A stretch of 43,623 bases of DNA. It comes from Clostridia bacterium (GTDB taxonomy: Bacteria; Bacillota; Clostridia; TANB77; CAG-508). Positions within the stretch are counted from its first letter, which is position 1; each line of letters starts with the position of its first letter. The notes under the pieces were generated by a model, which ran no database searches, was not told the DNA's origin, and saw nothing but the letters and a program-made list of their open reading frames with translations. Positions 9,042-19,686 of this stretch are shown here, piece by piece. Both the position numbers and the translations under genes were made by a program. The stretch is from positions 1-43,623 of the forward strand of contig JAFXMI010000009.1 in the NCBI GenBank assembly GCA_017530505.1, in the 5' to 3' direction.

Positions 9042-9764
9042 ATGATAGTTAAACATGATTTTTATATTGGGATGAGAGATATAGACGAAAATAATTTTAT
9101 AACTGATAAAGGACTTTTAGCAGCGTTAGAAGATACAGGAGGAATTCATTCAGAAATTGCTGGTTTTGGAATTAGCAATTTGCCTAAAACTAAGCGATTT
9201 TGGATGATTTTATCATGGCATGTAGAAATCTTAAGAAGACCAAAATTTAATGAAACAATTACCGTTTCTACATGGTCTAAACCATGTAGAAGGCTTTATG
9301 TATATCGTGATTTTGAAGTATATGACTCAAATAAAAATTTAATTGCTACTGCTGGTAGTAAATGGGTATTTATAAATACAGAGAATAATTCAATTGTAAA
9401 AGCTACTGATGAAATGTTTAAATCTTATGAGATTGAGCCAACTAAATCTAGTACGAATCCATCTTTACTAGAAAAGCTAAAAGAACCCCAAAAATATTCT
9501 AATGTAGTTAACTATACTATTAATAAACAGATGATAGATATAAATGGTCATGTTCATAATTTAGATTATTTAGACTTAGCTTATATGACTTTACCAGAGG
9601 AAATTTATAAAGTAGAATTTAATAAAATTGATGTAATGTATAAAAAAGAAATTAAATTAGGTGAAATGGTTAAATGTTTCTATTCTTATGAAGGGAAAAG
9701 TCATATTGTTACAATAAAAAGTGAAGATGAAAAAATTCTTCATTCAATTATAAAATTTGAATAA
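9042..9764 (+). CDS. Acyl-ACP thioesterase (FatA-like)
   Basis: This enzyme hydrolyses acyl-acyl-carrier-protein to release free fatty acids. The 240 residues form two hotdog-fold halves. The first contains ALEDTGGIHSE and RFWMILSWHVEILRRPKF. The second contains NGHVHNLDYLDLA, with the Asn-x-His pattern of the catalytic half of plant/bacterial FatA-type enzymes. I chose the ATG at 9042, preceded by AAGAGGAAAG; an upstream in-frame start would overlap dpaB and add 37 implausible residues. A possible TATAAT lies at 9003-9008, so the gene may have its own promoter. Confidence 0.87.
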   Translation: MIVKHDFYIGMRDIDENNFITDKGLLAALEDTGGIHSEIAGFGISNLPKTKRFWMILSWHVEILRRPKFNETITVSTWSKPCRRLYVYRDFEVYDSNKNLIATAGSKWVFINTENNSIVKATDEMFKSYEIEPTKSSTNPSLLEKLKEPQKYSNVVNYTINKQMIDINGHVHNLDYLDLAYMTLPEEIYKVEFNKIDVMYKKEIKLGEMVKCFYSYEGKSHIVTIKSEDEKILHSIIKFE

Positions 9765-9826
9765 TTATGTATTAAATTAATTAAAATTTTATATTTAGTA
9801 ATTAGCGATAGTTGTGTGATAAATTT

Positions 9827-9948
9827 TTGTTACAATTTACGGCTTATATAAATTTATAAAAAGTTAAAAAATATATAATACTTAATCTATACTTCTATGT
9901 TATTGGTTTGAACGGAGCCTCTAATTATTACTATTGCTAATTACTACT
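9827..9948 (-). repeat. Partial, degenerate copy of the 38228-38474 element, inverted
   Basis: Read forward from TTGTTACAATTTACGGC at 9827, the sequence follows the reverse complement of the right half of the element at 38228-38474. It includes TATAAATTTATAAAAAGTT, ATATATAATACT, GTTTGAAC and GAGCCTCTAATTA (9915-9927). TAGTAATTAGCGATAG at 9795-9810 is an inverted match, with one mismatch, to 9933-9948. The 260-base gap before the recombinase gene is therefore mostly repeat. Confidence 0.7.
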
Positions 9949-10025
9949 TGAATAAAAATTATGATAAAAGATAATATATAAAAAATAATAATTTAAGATT
10001 TTTACATTAAAATAGGAGGAATAAA

Positions 10026-11030
10026 ATGATAAATTCTACTGAAAACCCGGATTTTGTAAATGATTTTTTAGATTATTCTTCAATAATTTTGAACAAATCT
10101 AAAAATAGTATAAAGGAATATAATTATGACATTCTACATTTTTTAAAATTTATTAAATTTAGATTTGGATTGTCAAACGTAAAAGATGAAGAAGATATAA
10201 AAACAATAAACATAGGGGATTTATCACTTGACATTTTAAATAAAGTACAATTAGAAGATATACACGCTTTTTTATCATATTTAAGAAATACTTATAATAG
10301 TAAGCCAGCAACCCTAGCTAGAAAAACTTCAACTATTAGAATTTTTTTCCAATATTTATGTAATAAATCGAAAAAAATTCCAAACAATCCAACAGTAGAT
10401 TTAGAAAGTCCTAAAATTGGAAAAAGATTACCTAAATATTTAACTTTAGAAGATAGTGAGAAATTATTAGATGCTGCTAAGAAGCCTACTCTTAAATCAA
10501 ATGGTAATCATGATAATTCTTATAGAAATTTTACAATAATAACACTATTTTTAAATTGTGGCTTACGTTTATCTGAGCTTGTAGGTATAAATATAAAAGA
10601 TATAGATTTTTTTGATAATAAACTAAATGTTATAGGAAAAGGAAACAAAGAACGTGTTATATATTTAAATGATGCATGTGTAGATGCTTTAAAAAAGTAC
10701 ATTGAAATTAGACCTAAAGAAGGTATTCAATTTAGTGATAAAGATGCTTTATTTTTAAGTGAACAGAAAAAAAGGATTAGTAGAAGAACTGTACAATATA
10801 TTATAAAAAATGAATTAAATAAGGCAGGTATTGATCCAAATAAATATTCTGTACATAAATTAAGACATACAGCAGCAACTTTAATGTATCAGTATGGTAA
10901 TGTTGATATAAGAGCTCTGCAACTTTTATTAGGTCATGAAAGTATTGCCACAACGCAAATTTATACTCATGTAAATAATGAACAAATACGTTTAGCCATT
11001 GAAAGTAATCCTTTAGCTAGAAGAAAATAG
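10026..11030 (+). CDS. Tyrosine recombinase, XerC/XerD-like
   Basis: This site-specific recombinase resolves chromosome dimers or acts on an integrated element. The 334 residues comprise an N-terminal core-binding SAM-like domain (about 8-115) and a C-terminal catalytic domain. All the expected catalytic residues are visible: R181 (GLRLSEL), K205 (GKGNKER), H277 and R280 (HKLRH), H304 (LLGHES) and the nucleophile Y313 (IYTH). AGGAGG-like AATAGGAGGA precedes the ATG. No other integration genes are nearby, so a housekeeping Xer role is likely; the adjacent repeat at 9827-9948 leaves an element-linked role open. Confidence 0.88.
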   Translation: MINSTENPDFVNDFLDYSSIILNKSKNSIKEYNYDILHFLKFIKFRFGLSNVKDEEDIKTINIGDLSLDILNKVQLEDIHAFLSYLRNTYNSKPATLARKTSTIRIFFQYLCNKSKKIPNNPTVDLESPKIGKRLPKYLTLEDSEKLLDAAKKPTLKSNGNHDNSYRNFTIITLFLNCGLRLSELVGINIKDIDFFDNKLNVIGKGNKERVIYLNDACVDALKKYIEIRPKEGIQFSDKDALFLSEQKKRISRRTVQYIIKNELNKAGIDPNKYSVHKLRHTAATLMYQYGNVDIRALQLLLGHESIATTQIYTHVNNEQIRLAIESNPLARRK

Positions 11031-11059
11031 ATATTTACAAGCAAAATGACAAATAACTG

Positions 11060-11088
11060 TTGACGATAATAAAAAATGGTGATAAAAT
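11060..11088 (+). promoter_or_regulatory. Promoter of the V-type ATPase operon
   Basis: TTGACG (11060-11065) and TAAAAT (11083-11088) are spaced by 17 bases and lie 39 bases before the first ATPase gene. Confidence 0.75.
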
Positions 11089-11126
11089 ATGTGTGTTGCT
11101 TAATATAAAGAAGAAAGGAGAGTTAT

Positions 11127-11438
11127 ATGGAATTAGGAAGTGTCAAAAAAATTGTTGAGACTGAAAGACAAGCAGAAGAAATTATTAATAATGCTAAAGA
11201 GCAGGCAAAAAAAATAGTACAAAAGGCTATTGATAGTAAAAGTCAAAAAGAATTATTTGCTAAGAACAGAGTTGAAGAAAAAATAAAACAGCTAGAAGAA
11301 AGAGCTAAAGTAGACAATGCAGATAGAATTCGAAAAATTAGCGAAACAACTCAGGAAGAATGTAGGAGAATTGTTGAAAAATCTAGTGAAAAAATGCAAA
11401 CTGCTGTTAATGCAATTTTTAAAGAGGTGATTAGTTAA
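11127..11438 (+). CDS. ntpF: V/A-type ATPase peripheral-stalk subunit G/H
   Basis: This is a peripheral-stalk (stator) component that pairs with subunit E to hold the catalytic head. The 103 residues are an almost unbroken, charged, Ala/Glu/Lys-rich right-handed coiled coil (AEEIINNAKEQAKKIVQKA and following). It is the first gene of an operon in the same order as the Enterococcus hirae ntp operon. Identity rests on coiled-coil character, size and position more than on conserved residues. The next gene begins 1 base after its stop. Confidence 0.75.
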   Translation: MELGSVKKIVETERQAEEIINNAKEQAKKIVQKAIDSKSQKELFAKNRVEEKIKQLEERAKVDNADRIRKISETTQEECRRIVEKSSEKMQTAVNAIFKEVIS

Positions 11439-11439
11439 A

Positions 11440-13832
<2,393 letters not shown>

Positions 13833-13848
13833 TAAAGGAGGGAATACT

Positions 13849-14409
13849 TTGGAAGAAGAAGTAATTTTAAGCAAAATTTTAGAAGATGCAAATGCTGAAG
13901 CTACAAAAATTTTAGAAGATGCCCAAAAACAAGCTAGAGAAATTGAAGAAAAACAAAGAGAGCAAATTTCTAAAAATACTGAAGATGCTATGCAAGTTCT
14001 TGAAGACAAAATTAAAAGGGAAGTTGAAATTGAAATAGAAAAAGCAGAGTTAGAATCAAGAACTGAAATTCTTACTAAAAAACAAGAACAAATAAGAATT
14101 GTAAAAGAAAAGGTACAACAAAAACTCAGAGATTTAGATGTACAAGAATTATGTGACATTTATAAAAGATTTATTTCTAGATTTTCAAATAAAGAGAATA
14201 TAGAAATTGTTCTTCAAGAAAAAAATAAAGAAGCTATTTCAAAAGAATTAAAGACTCTTGGAGTACGTATTTCTGATGAAACACCTGATTTTACTTATGG
14301 AATAATAATTAGAGACGGCAATGTTGAGTATAACTATTGTTTTGAAGAAATAATGAATTTTAATAACGAAAAAATAGAAAAATTAATAGCAAATATTTTG
14401 TTTAGTTAG
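13849..14409 (+). CDS. ntpE: V/A-type ATPase subunit E
   Basis: This peripheral-stalk subunit partners with subunit G/H. The 186 residues have an N-terminal charged coiled coil (about 1-100, ILEDANAEATKILEDAQ with repeated Glu/Lys/Gln) and a globular C-terminal domain that contacts subunit B. The family pattern GIIIRDGNVEYNYCFEEI is visible near residues 147-165. The start is TTG at 13849 after AAAGGAGGG. Position between K and C matches the canonical order. Confidence 0.88.
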   Translation: MEEEVILSKILEDANAEATKILEDAQKQAREIEEKQREQISKNTEDAMQVLEDKIKREVEIEIEKAELESRTEILTKKQEQIRIVKEKVQQKLRDLDVQELCDIYKRFISRFSNKENIEIVLQEKNKEAISKELKTLGVRISDETPDFTYGIIIRDGNVEYNYCFEEIMNFNNEKIEKLIANILFS

Positions 14410-14420
14410 GAGTGATAATA

Positions 14421-15395
14421 TTGTCAGAAGAAATTTTTCCATATGAAGTATCTAAAATAAGATTAAAAGAATTAAATTTATTAACTAAACATGAATTAGA
14501 AAATATGGCAGATGAAACTGATATTAATAAAATTATTTCAATACTTATAGAAAAAAGGTATGTTTTTGATACAATAGATAAAATTGAGGATTTTGAAATT
14601 GTTTTAAAAAAGAAAACAGAAAAGTTATATAATTTAATTAAGGAACTAATTCCAAATACTAAATTTGCCAATATATTTTTATGTAAAAATGATTATCATA
14701 ATTTAAAATTAATTTTAAAGGCTAATATTATAGGGAAAGATTATAAAGATTATCTTATAGATCTTGGGACAATAGAAGTTTCTAAAATTGAAAGTGCAAT
14801 AGAAAATAAAGATTATAGCGTATTTTCAGAACAAATGCGTCAAGGTGTTCAAATGATTTTTGATACACCAGAATATATGAATAATCCATATATTATTGAT
14901 TGTATACTTGATGCTAAGAATTATGAAGAAATGCTATCTATTTCTAGAGAAACAAAAAGCGATTTTATAATAAAATACGTAAAAAGAGTAATTAATTTAA
15001 CAAATATAAAAACTTTTTTTAGAATTTTTAGGAAGTTTAGTCGTGATAAGAAGATATTTGATTTAGCATATATAGAAGGCGGAAGTATAAGAAAAAATGT
15101 ATTTATGGAAAGTTTTAGTCAAGATTTACAAAACTCAAAATTAAAAAGCGAAGTTTATAAAGAAATTTATGATGAAGCTTTATATAATCCAGAAACTTTT
15201 GATAAGTTCTGCGATAATTATATTATGTCATATATGAAGGAAGCTAAATTAAAGGCTCTAACAATTGAACCTATTGTTGCTTATATTTATGGAAAAGAAA
15301 CTGAAATAAAAAATATTAGAATTCTTTTTACAGGAAAAGTTAATAATATTAGTCCTCAAATAATAAAAGAAAGGTTTAGAGAAAGTTATGTATAA
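14421..15395 (+). CDS. ntpC: V/A-type ATPase subunit C (subunit d)
   Basis: This funnel-shaped subunit caps the rotor ring and links it to the D-F central shaft. The 324 residues are all-helical with no membrane segments. It carries family-like stretches such as NDYHNLKLILKANI and EPIVAYIYGKETEIKNIRI near the C-terminus. I chose TTG at 14421, 8 bases after TTAGGAG; the GTG at 14412 would overlap that ribosome site. The 3' end overlaps the next gene by 8 bases. Confidence 0.88.
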   Translation: MSEEIFPYEVSKIRLKELNLLTKHELENMADETDINKIISILIEKRYVFDTIDKIEDFEIVLKKKTEKLYNLIKELIPNTKFANIFLCKNDYHNLKLILKANIIGKDYKDYLIDLGTIEVSKIESAIENKDYSVFSEQMRQGVQMIFDTPEYMNNPYIIDCILDAKNYEEMLSISRETKSDFIIKYVKRVINLTNIKTFFRIFRKFSRDKKIFDLAYIEGGSIRKNVFMESFSQDLQNSKLKSEVYKEIYDEALYNPETFDKFCDNYIMSYMKEAKLKALTIEPIVAYIYGKETEIKNIRILFTGKVNNISPQIIKERFRESYV

Positions 15396-15723
15396 AGTTG
15401 CAGTTATTGGAGATAAAGAATCAATACTTGGTTTTTCAGCAATAGGTATAGATATATTTCCAGCATATAATGAGCAAGAAGCAAAACAAATTATACATGA
15501 TTTAGAAGCTCAAAATTATGGGATTATATATATTACAGAAAAATTAAGTTTGTTAATAAATGATGAAATTGAAAAGTATAGAGCTAAATATATACCAGCT
15601 ATTATAACAATACCTGGTAATTCAGGAAGCCTAAATATTGGAACAAATAAAGTTAAAGAATATGCTAGAAAAGCTATTGGAGTAGATATAGTTTTTAAAG
15701 ATGAAAATGAAACTATGGAATAG
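15388..15723 (+). CDS. ntpG: V/A-type ATPase subunit F
   Basis: This small central-shaft subunit binds subunit D (called NtpG in E. hirae). The 111 residues show the Rossmann-like family pattern: [19 protein letters not shown] at the N-terminus, then [11 protein letters not shown] and [12 protein letters not shown]. It overlaps the C-subunit gene by 8 bases, indicating coupled translation. Confidence 0.92.
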   Translation: MYKVAVIGDKESILGFSAIGIDIFPAYNEQEAKQIIHDLEAQNYGIIYITEKLSLLINDEIEKYRAKYIPAIITIPGNSGSLNIGTNKVKEYARKAIGVDIVFKDENETME

Positions 15724-15758
15724 CAAATTCATATAAAAAGAAAGGAATGGGATTAAAT

Positions 15759-17531
15759 TTGAAGGAAGGAAAAATAGTAAAAGTATCAGGACCACTTGTA
15801 GTAGCAGAAGGTATGGAAGAGTCAAATATGTTTGATGTTGTAAAAGTATCTCATAATAACCTTATTGGAGAAATTATTAAGATGGAAAATGACAGAGCAT
15901 CAATCCAAGTTTATGAAGAAACGTCAGGCATAGGTGTTGGTGAAAGTATACATCCTACAGGAATGCCACTTTCAGTTGAATTAGGCCCTGGAATGCTTAC
16001 ATCAATTTATGATGGAATACAAAGACCACTTGACAGAATTTACGAAAGTATTGGAAAAAACATTGAAAGAGGTATAGAAGTAAATTCTCTAAATAGAGAA
16101 AAGAAATGGGCTTTTAAACCAAAAAAGAATATTGGAGATAAAGTTAGATCTGGAGATATAATAGGTACTGTTCAAGAAACAAGGATAATTGAATGTAGAA
16201 TAATGGTTCCATATGGTATTGAAGGAAAAATTAAAGATATTAAGAGTGGAGAATTTACAATTACGGATATAATATGTATTGTAGTTGACGAAAATGAAAA
16301 AGAACATGAAATTACAATGATGCAAAAATGGCCTGTTAGAAAGCCGAGACCAATAAAACAAAAATTATCACCAAATGATATGTTAATTACAGGACAAAGA
16401 ATAATAGATACTTTTTTCCCAATTACCAAAGGTGGTACTTGTGCGATACCAGGAGCTTTTGGTAGTGGAAAAACAGTTATTCAGCACCAACTTGCAAAAT
16501 GGGCGGATGCAGATATAATTGTTTATGTTGGTTGTGGAGAACGTGGAAATGAAATGACAGAAGTTTTAACAGAATTTCCAGGCTTAATAGATCCTAGAAC
16601 AAAAGAATCATTAATGAATAGAACCGTATTAATTGCAAATACTTCAGATATGCCGGTTGCAGCTAGAGAGGCATCTATTTATACAGGTATAACAATTGCT
16701 GAATTCTATAGAGATATGGGATACAATGTAGCTTTAATGGCAGATTCTACATCAAGATGGGCAGAAGCTTTAAGAGAAATGAGTGGAAGACTAGAAGAAA
16801 TGCCTGGAGAAGAAGGATATCCTGCATATTTAAGTTCAAGAATAGCAGAATTTTATGAAAGAGCAGGAAGAGTAGCGTGTTTAAGTAGTGATGAAGAAAC
16901 TAGAGAAGGAACTTTAAGTGTTGTTGGTGCTGTATCACCTCCAGGAGGAGATATTGCTGAGCCTGTAAGTCAAGGTTCTCTAAGAATAGTTAAAGTATTT
17001 TGGGGCTTGGATGCAAATTTAGCTTATAAAAGACATTTTCCTTCAGTTAATTGGCTTACAAGTTATTCATTATATAAAGAAAAATTAGACAAATGGGCAA
17101 AAGAAAATATTAGTGAAGAATTTGTAATACTTAGAAATGAAGCAATGAAAATTCTACAAGAGGAAGCAAAGCTTCAAGAAATTGTTCAATTAGTTGGTAT
17201 TGATGCTGTATCTAGTAAAGATAGAGTAACATTAGAAGTTGCAAGATTAATTAGAGAAGATTATTTAGCACAAGATGCTTTTGATGAAGTTGATTGTTAT
17301 ACTTCTAGTAGAAAACAAGCTAAAATGATGAAATTAATCTTTGAATTTAAAGATGCTTTATCAAATGCTGTAGAAAATGGTGTAAAAGTTGATGATTATA
17401 TAAAGCTAGATTATGTATCTAAAATAGGAAAAGCAAAACTAGTTGAAGAAAGTAAAGTTGATGAAGAATTCAAAAAGATTGAAGATTCAATAAAGCCAGA
17501 AACAGAAAAATTAATGAAAGGATTGGAGTAA
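15759..17531 (+). CDS. ntpA: V-type ATPase catalytic subunit A
   Basis: This is the catalytic subunit of the head. The 590 residues contain the N-terminal barrel ([16 protein letters not shown]), the A-type non-homologous insert (about 110-200), the P-loop GAFGSGKT near 231-238, the [11 protein letters not shown] segment carrying the catalytic glutamate, and the [12 protein letters not shown] motif. I chose TTG at 15759 because it yields the usual family N-terminus and leaves room after AAAGGA; an in-frame ATG at 15747 touches that ribosome site. The next gene starts 1 base after the stop. Confidence 0.96.
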   Translation: MKEGKIVKVSGPLVVAEGMEESNMFDVVKVSHNNLIGEIIKMENDRASIQVYEETSGIGVGESIHPTGMPLSVELGPGMLTSIYDGIQRPLDRIYESIGKNIERGIEVNSLNREKKWAFKPKKNIGDKVRSGDIIGTVQETRIIECRIMVPYGIEGKIKDIKSGEFTITDIICIVVDENEKEHEITMMQKWPVRKPRPIKQKLSPNDMLITGQRIIDTFFPITKGGTCAIPGAFGSGKTVIQHQLAKWADADIIVYVGCGERGNEMTEVLTEFPGLIDPRTKESLMNRTVLIANTSDMPVAAREASIYTGITIAEFYRDMGYNVALMADSTSRWAEALREMSGRLEEMPGEEGYPAYLSSRIAEFYERAGRVACLSSDEETREGTLSVVGAVSPPGGDIAEPVSQGSLRIVKVFWGLDANLAYKRHFPSVNWLTSYSLYKEKLDKWAKENISEEFVILRNEAMKILQEEAKLQEIVQLVGIDAVSSKDRVTLEVARLIREDYLAQDAFDEVDCYTSSRKQAKMMKLIFEFKDALSNAVENGVKVDDYIKLDYVSKIGKAKLVEESKVDEEFKKIEDSIKPETEKLMKGLE

Positions 17532-17532
17532 T

Positions 17533-18906
17533 ATGATAAAAGAATATAAATCAATAAAAGAAGTTGCAGGACCTTTAATGTTAATTGACTGTGTAGATGG
17601 TGTTAAATATGATGAATTAGGGCAAATAAAACTTCAAAATGGAGAAACAAGATTATGTAAGGTTTTAGAAGTAAATGAAAATAAGGCTTTAGTTCAGTTA
17701 TTTGAAAATGCTAGTGGAATAAATCTTGAAGAAAGTAAAGTTAGGTTTTTAGGAAAAGGACTTGAATTTGGCGTATCAAAAGATATTTTAGGTAGAGTAT
17801 TTAACGGAATGGGACAGCCAATAGATGGAAAACCTAATATTATTCCAGATCAAAAATTAGATATTAATGGAAAGCCAATAAATCCTACAGCTAGAATTTT
17901 TCCATCTGAATTTATTCAAACAGGTGTATCATCTATTGATGGATTAAATACTTTGGTAATTGGTCAAAAATTACCGATATTTTCTGCATCTGGATTACCA
18001 CATGCAGAGCTTGCAGTACAAATAGCTAGGCAATCTAGAGTTTTAAAAAGAGATTCAAAATTTGCTGTTGTTTTTGCAGCTATTGGAATTCCATTTGAAG
18101 ATGCACAATATTTTGTAGATAGCTTAGAAGAAACAGGAGCTATAAATAGATCTGTTATGTTTATTAACTTAGCAAATGATCCAGCAGTTGAACGTATTTC
18201 TACACCTCGTATGGCTTTAACTGCTGCAGAATATTTAGCTTATGAGGAAGGTATGCAAGTTTTAGTTATAATGACGGATATTACTAATTATGCTGAAGCT
18301 TTAAGAGAAATTTCTTCTGCAAGAAAAGAAATACCAGGAAGACGTGCATATCCAGGGTATTTATATACAGATTTAGCTACAATTTATGAAAGAGCTGGAA
18401 AAATTAAAGGAAAACCTGGTTCAGTTACAATGATACCTATTTTAACAATGCCTGAAGATGATAAAACACACCCAATCCCAGACTTAACTGGATATATTAC
18501 TGAAGGTCAAATAATACTAAGTAGAGAATTATACAAAAAAGGTTGTACGCCACCAGTTGATGTTTTACTTTCACTTTCACGTTTAAAAAATGAAGGAATA
18601 GGTGAAGGAAAAACAAGAGAAGATCATTCAGGGGTTTTAAATCAAATTTTTGCTGCATATTCAAGAGGTAAAGATGCAAAAGAATTAATGTCTATTTTAG
18701 GTGAAAGTGCGCTTTCAGAATTAGATATATTATATGCTAAATTTGCAGATGAATTTGAAGAAAAATTCTTATCTCAAGGATTTGAAACAAATAGAACAAT
18801 TGAGGAAACTTTAAACTTAGGTTGGGATTTACTTTCTAAATTACCTAAAAACGAATTAAAACGTGTTAAAGATAAATATATAGAAAAGTATTATAAAGAA
18901 ATTTAA
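17533..18906 (+). CDS. ntpB: V-type ATPase regulatory subunit B
   Basis: This is the non-catalytic nucleotide-interface subunit of the head. The 457 residues contain [15 protein letters not shown] at the N-terminus, [21 protein letters not shown] where the P-loop is lost as expected, [17 protein letters not shown], and [22 protein letters not shown]. Length and motifs match the family. It overlaps nothing and follows subunit A by one base. Confidence 0.96.
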   Translation: MIKEYKSIKEVAGPLMLIDCVDGVKYDELGQIKLQNGETRLCKVLEVNENKALVQLFENASGINLEESKVRFLGKGLEFGVSKDILGRVFNGMGQPIDGKPNIIPDQKLDINGKPINPTARIFPSEFIQTGVSSIDGLNTLVIGQKLPIFSASGLPHAELAVQIARQSRVLKRDSKFAVVFAAIGIPFEDAQYFVDSLEETGAINRSVMFINLANDPAVERISTPRMALTAAEYLAYEEGMQVLVIMTDITNYAEALREISSARKEIPGRRAYPGYLYTDLATIYERAGKIKGKPGSVTMIPILTMPEDDKTHPIPDLTGYITEGQIILSRELYKKGCTPPVDVLLSLSRLKNEGIGEGKTREDHSGVLNQIFAAYSRGKDAKELMSILGESALSELDILYAKFADEFEEKFLSQGFETNRTIEETLNLGWDLLSKLPKNELKRVKDKYIEKYYKEI

Positions 18907-18934
18907 GTATTTATAGAAAGGAATGTGATTTCAA

Positions 18935-19573
18935 ATGGCAATTCTTAATGTTAATCTAACACGTGTTGAAAGTATGAATTTAAAAAAATCTTTACAAACA
19001 GCTAAACGTGGACACAAGCTTTTAAAAGATAAGTTAGATGAATTAATTAAAAAATTAATTCAATTAGTACAGGAAAATCATGTATTAAGAATAAAACTAG
19101 ACAAAATGCTTGCAAATGCGTATCAAAATTTTATGCTTGCTGAAGCTGTTATTAGTGAAGAATACTTAGCAGAGTCATTAATTATTCCTAAAAAATCAAT
19201 AGGGATTGATATTAGTGAAAAAAGCATTATGAGTGTTAAAATACCAAAATATAATTTTAATATATCTGATAATAATGATAATAGTGCAATTTATGGTTTT
19301 GCATATACTACATCCGAATTAGATATGGCAATTGATAAATTTTCAGATTTAACTGAAATTTTACTTAGGCTTGCAGAAAATGAAAAATCCATTGATTTAA
19401 TTGCTCAAGAAATAGAAAAAACTAGAAGAAGAGTAAATGCATTAGAAAACGTTATGATTCCTAATTATATAGATACAATTAAATATATAGGTATGAAACT
19501 TGCTGAAAACGAAAGATCAAATACTTCTAGATTAATGAAAGTAAAAGAAATGATTACTAAAAAAAACCAGTAA
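18935..19573 (+). CDS. ntpD: V/A-type ATPase central-shaft subunit D
   Basis: This long antiparallel coiled coil rotates inside the head. The 212 residues have the family N-terminus (NLTRVESMNLKKSLQTAKRG, then HKLLKDKLDEL) and C-terminal ARRRVNAL-like pattern (here TRRRVNALENVMIPNY). It is the last gene of the operon; a terminator follows at 19610-19636. Confidence 0.95.
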   Translation: MAILNVNLTRVESMNLKKSLQTAKRGHKLLKDKLDELIKKLIQLVQENHVLRIKLDKMLANAYQNFMLAEAVISEEYLAESLIIPKKSIGIDISEKSIMSVKIPKYNFNISDNNDNSAIYGFAYTTSELDMAIDKFSDLTEILLRLAENEKSIDLIAQEIEKTRRRVNALENVMIPNYIDTIKYIGMKLAENERSNTSRLMKVKEMITKKNQ

Positions 19574-19609
19574 AATTTATTTAGAAATATATATTTTTAT
19601 ATTTAAGTG

Positions 19610-19636
19610 AAATAGCAGTTTATATTGCTATTTTTC
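19610..19636 (+). terminator. Terminator of the V-type ATPase operon
   Basis: AAATAGCA (19610-19617) pairs with TGCTATTT (19626-19633), and the T run continues past the stem. The stem is short. Its right arm overlaps the -35 box of the next promoter. Confidence 0.65.
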
Positions 19637-19653
19637 TTATTTTGTGGTATAAT
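19625..19653 (+). promoter_or_regulatory. Promoter of the 715-residue hypothetical gene
   Basis: TTGCTA (19625-19630) and TATAAT (19648-19653) are separated by 17 bases, with a TG shortly before the -10 box. Its position shows that translation cannot begin at the in-frame TTG at 19642, which lies inside the promoter. Confidence 0.75.
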
Positions 19654-19686
19654 AAATTATTATTGTATTTTAAGGAGAAAAGTTTT

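Noticed and set aside
16089-16429. Opposite-strand open frames inside the ATPase A gene
   Set aside because: They lie wholly inside a highly conserved gene, lack ribosome sites, and have low-complexity Phe/Ser/Tyr compositions typical of antisense frames in AT-rich DNA.
19642-19686. Upstream in-frame TTG start for the 715-residue protein
   Set aside because: It lies within the -10 region of a consensus promoter and has no ribosome site; ATG 19687 follows AAGGAG.
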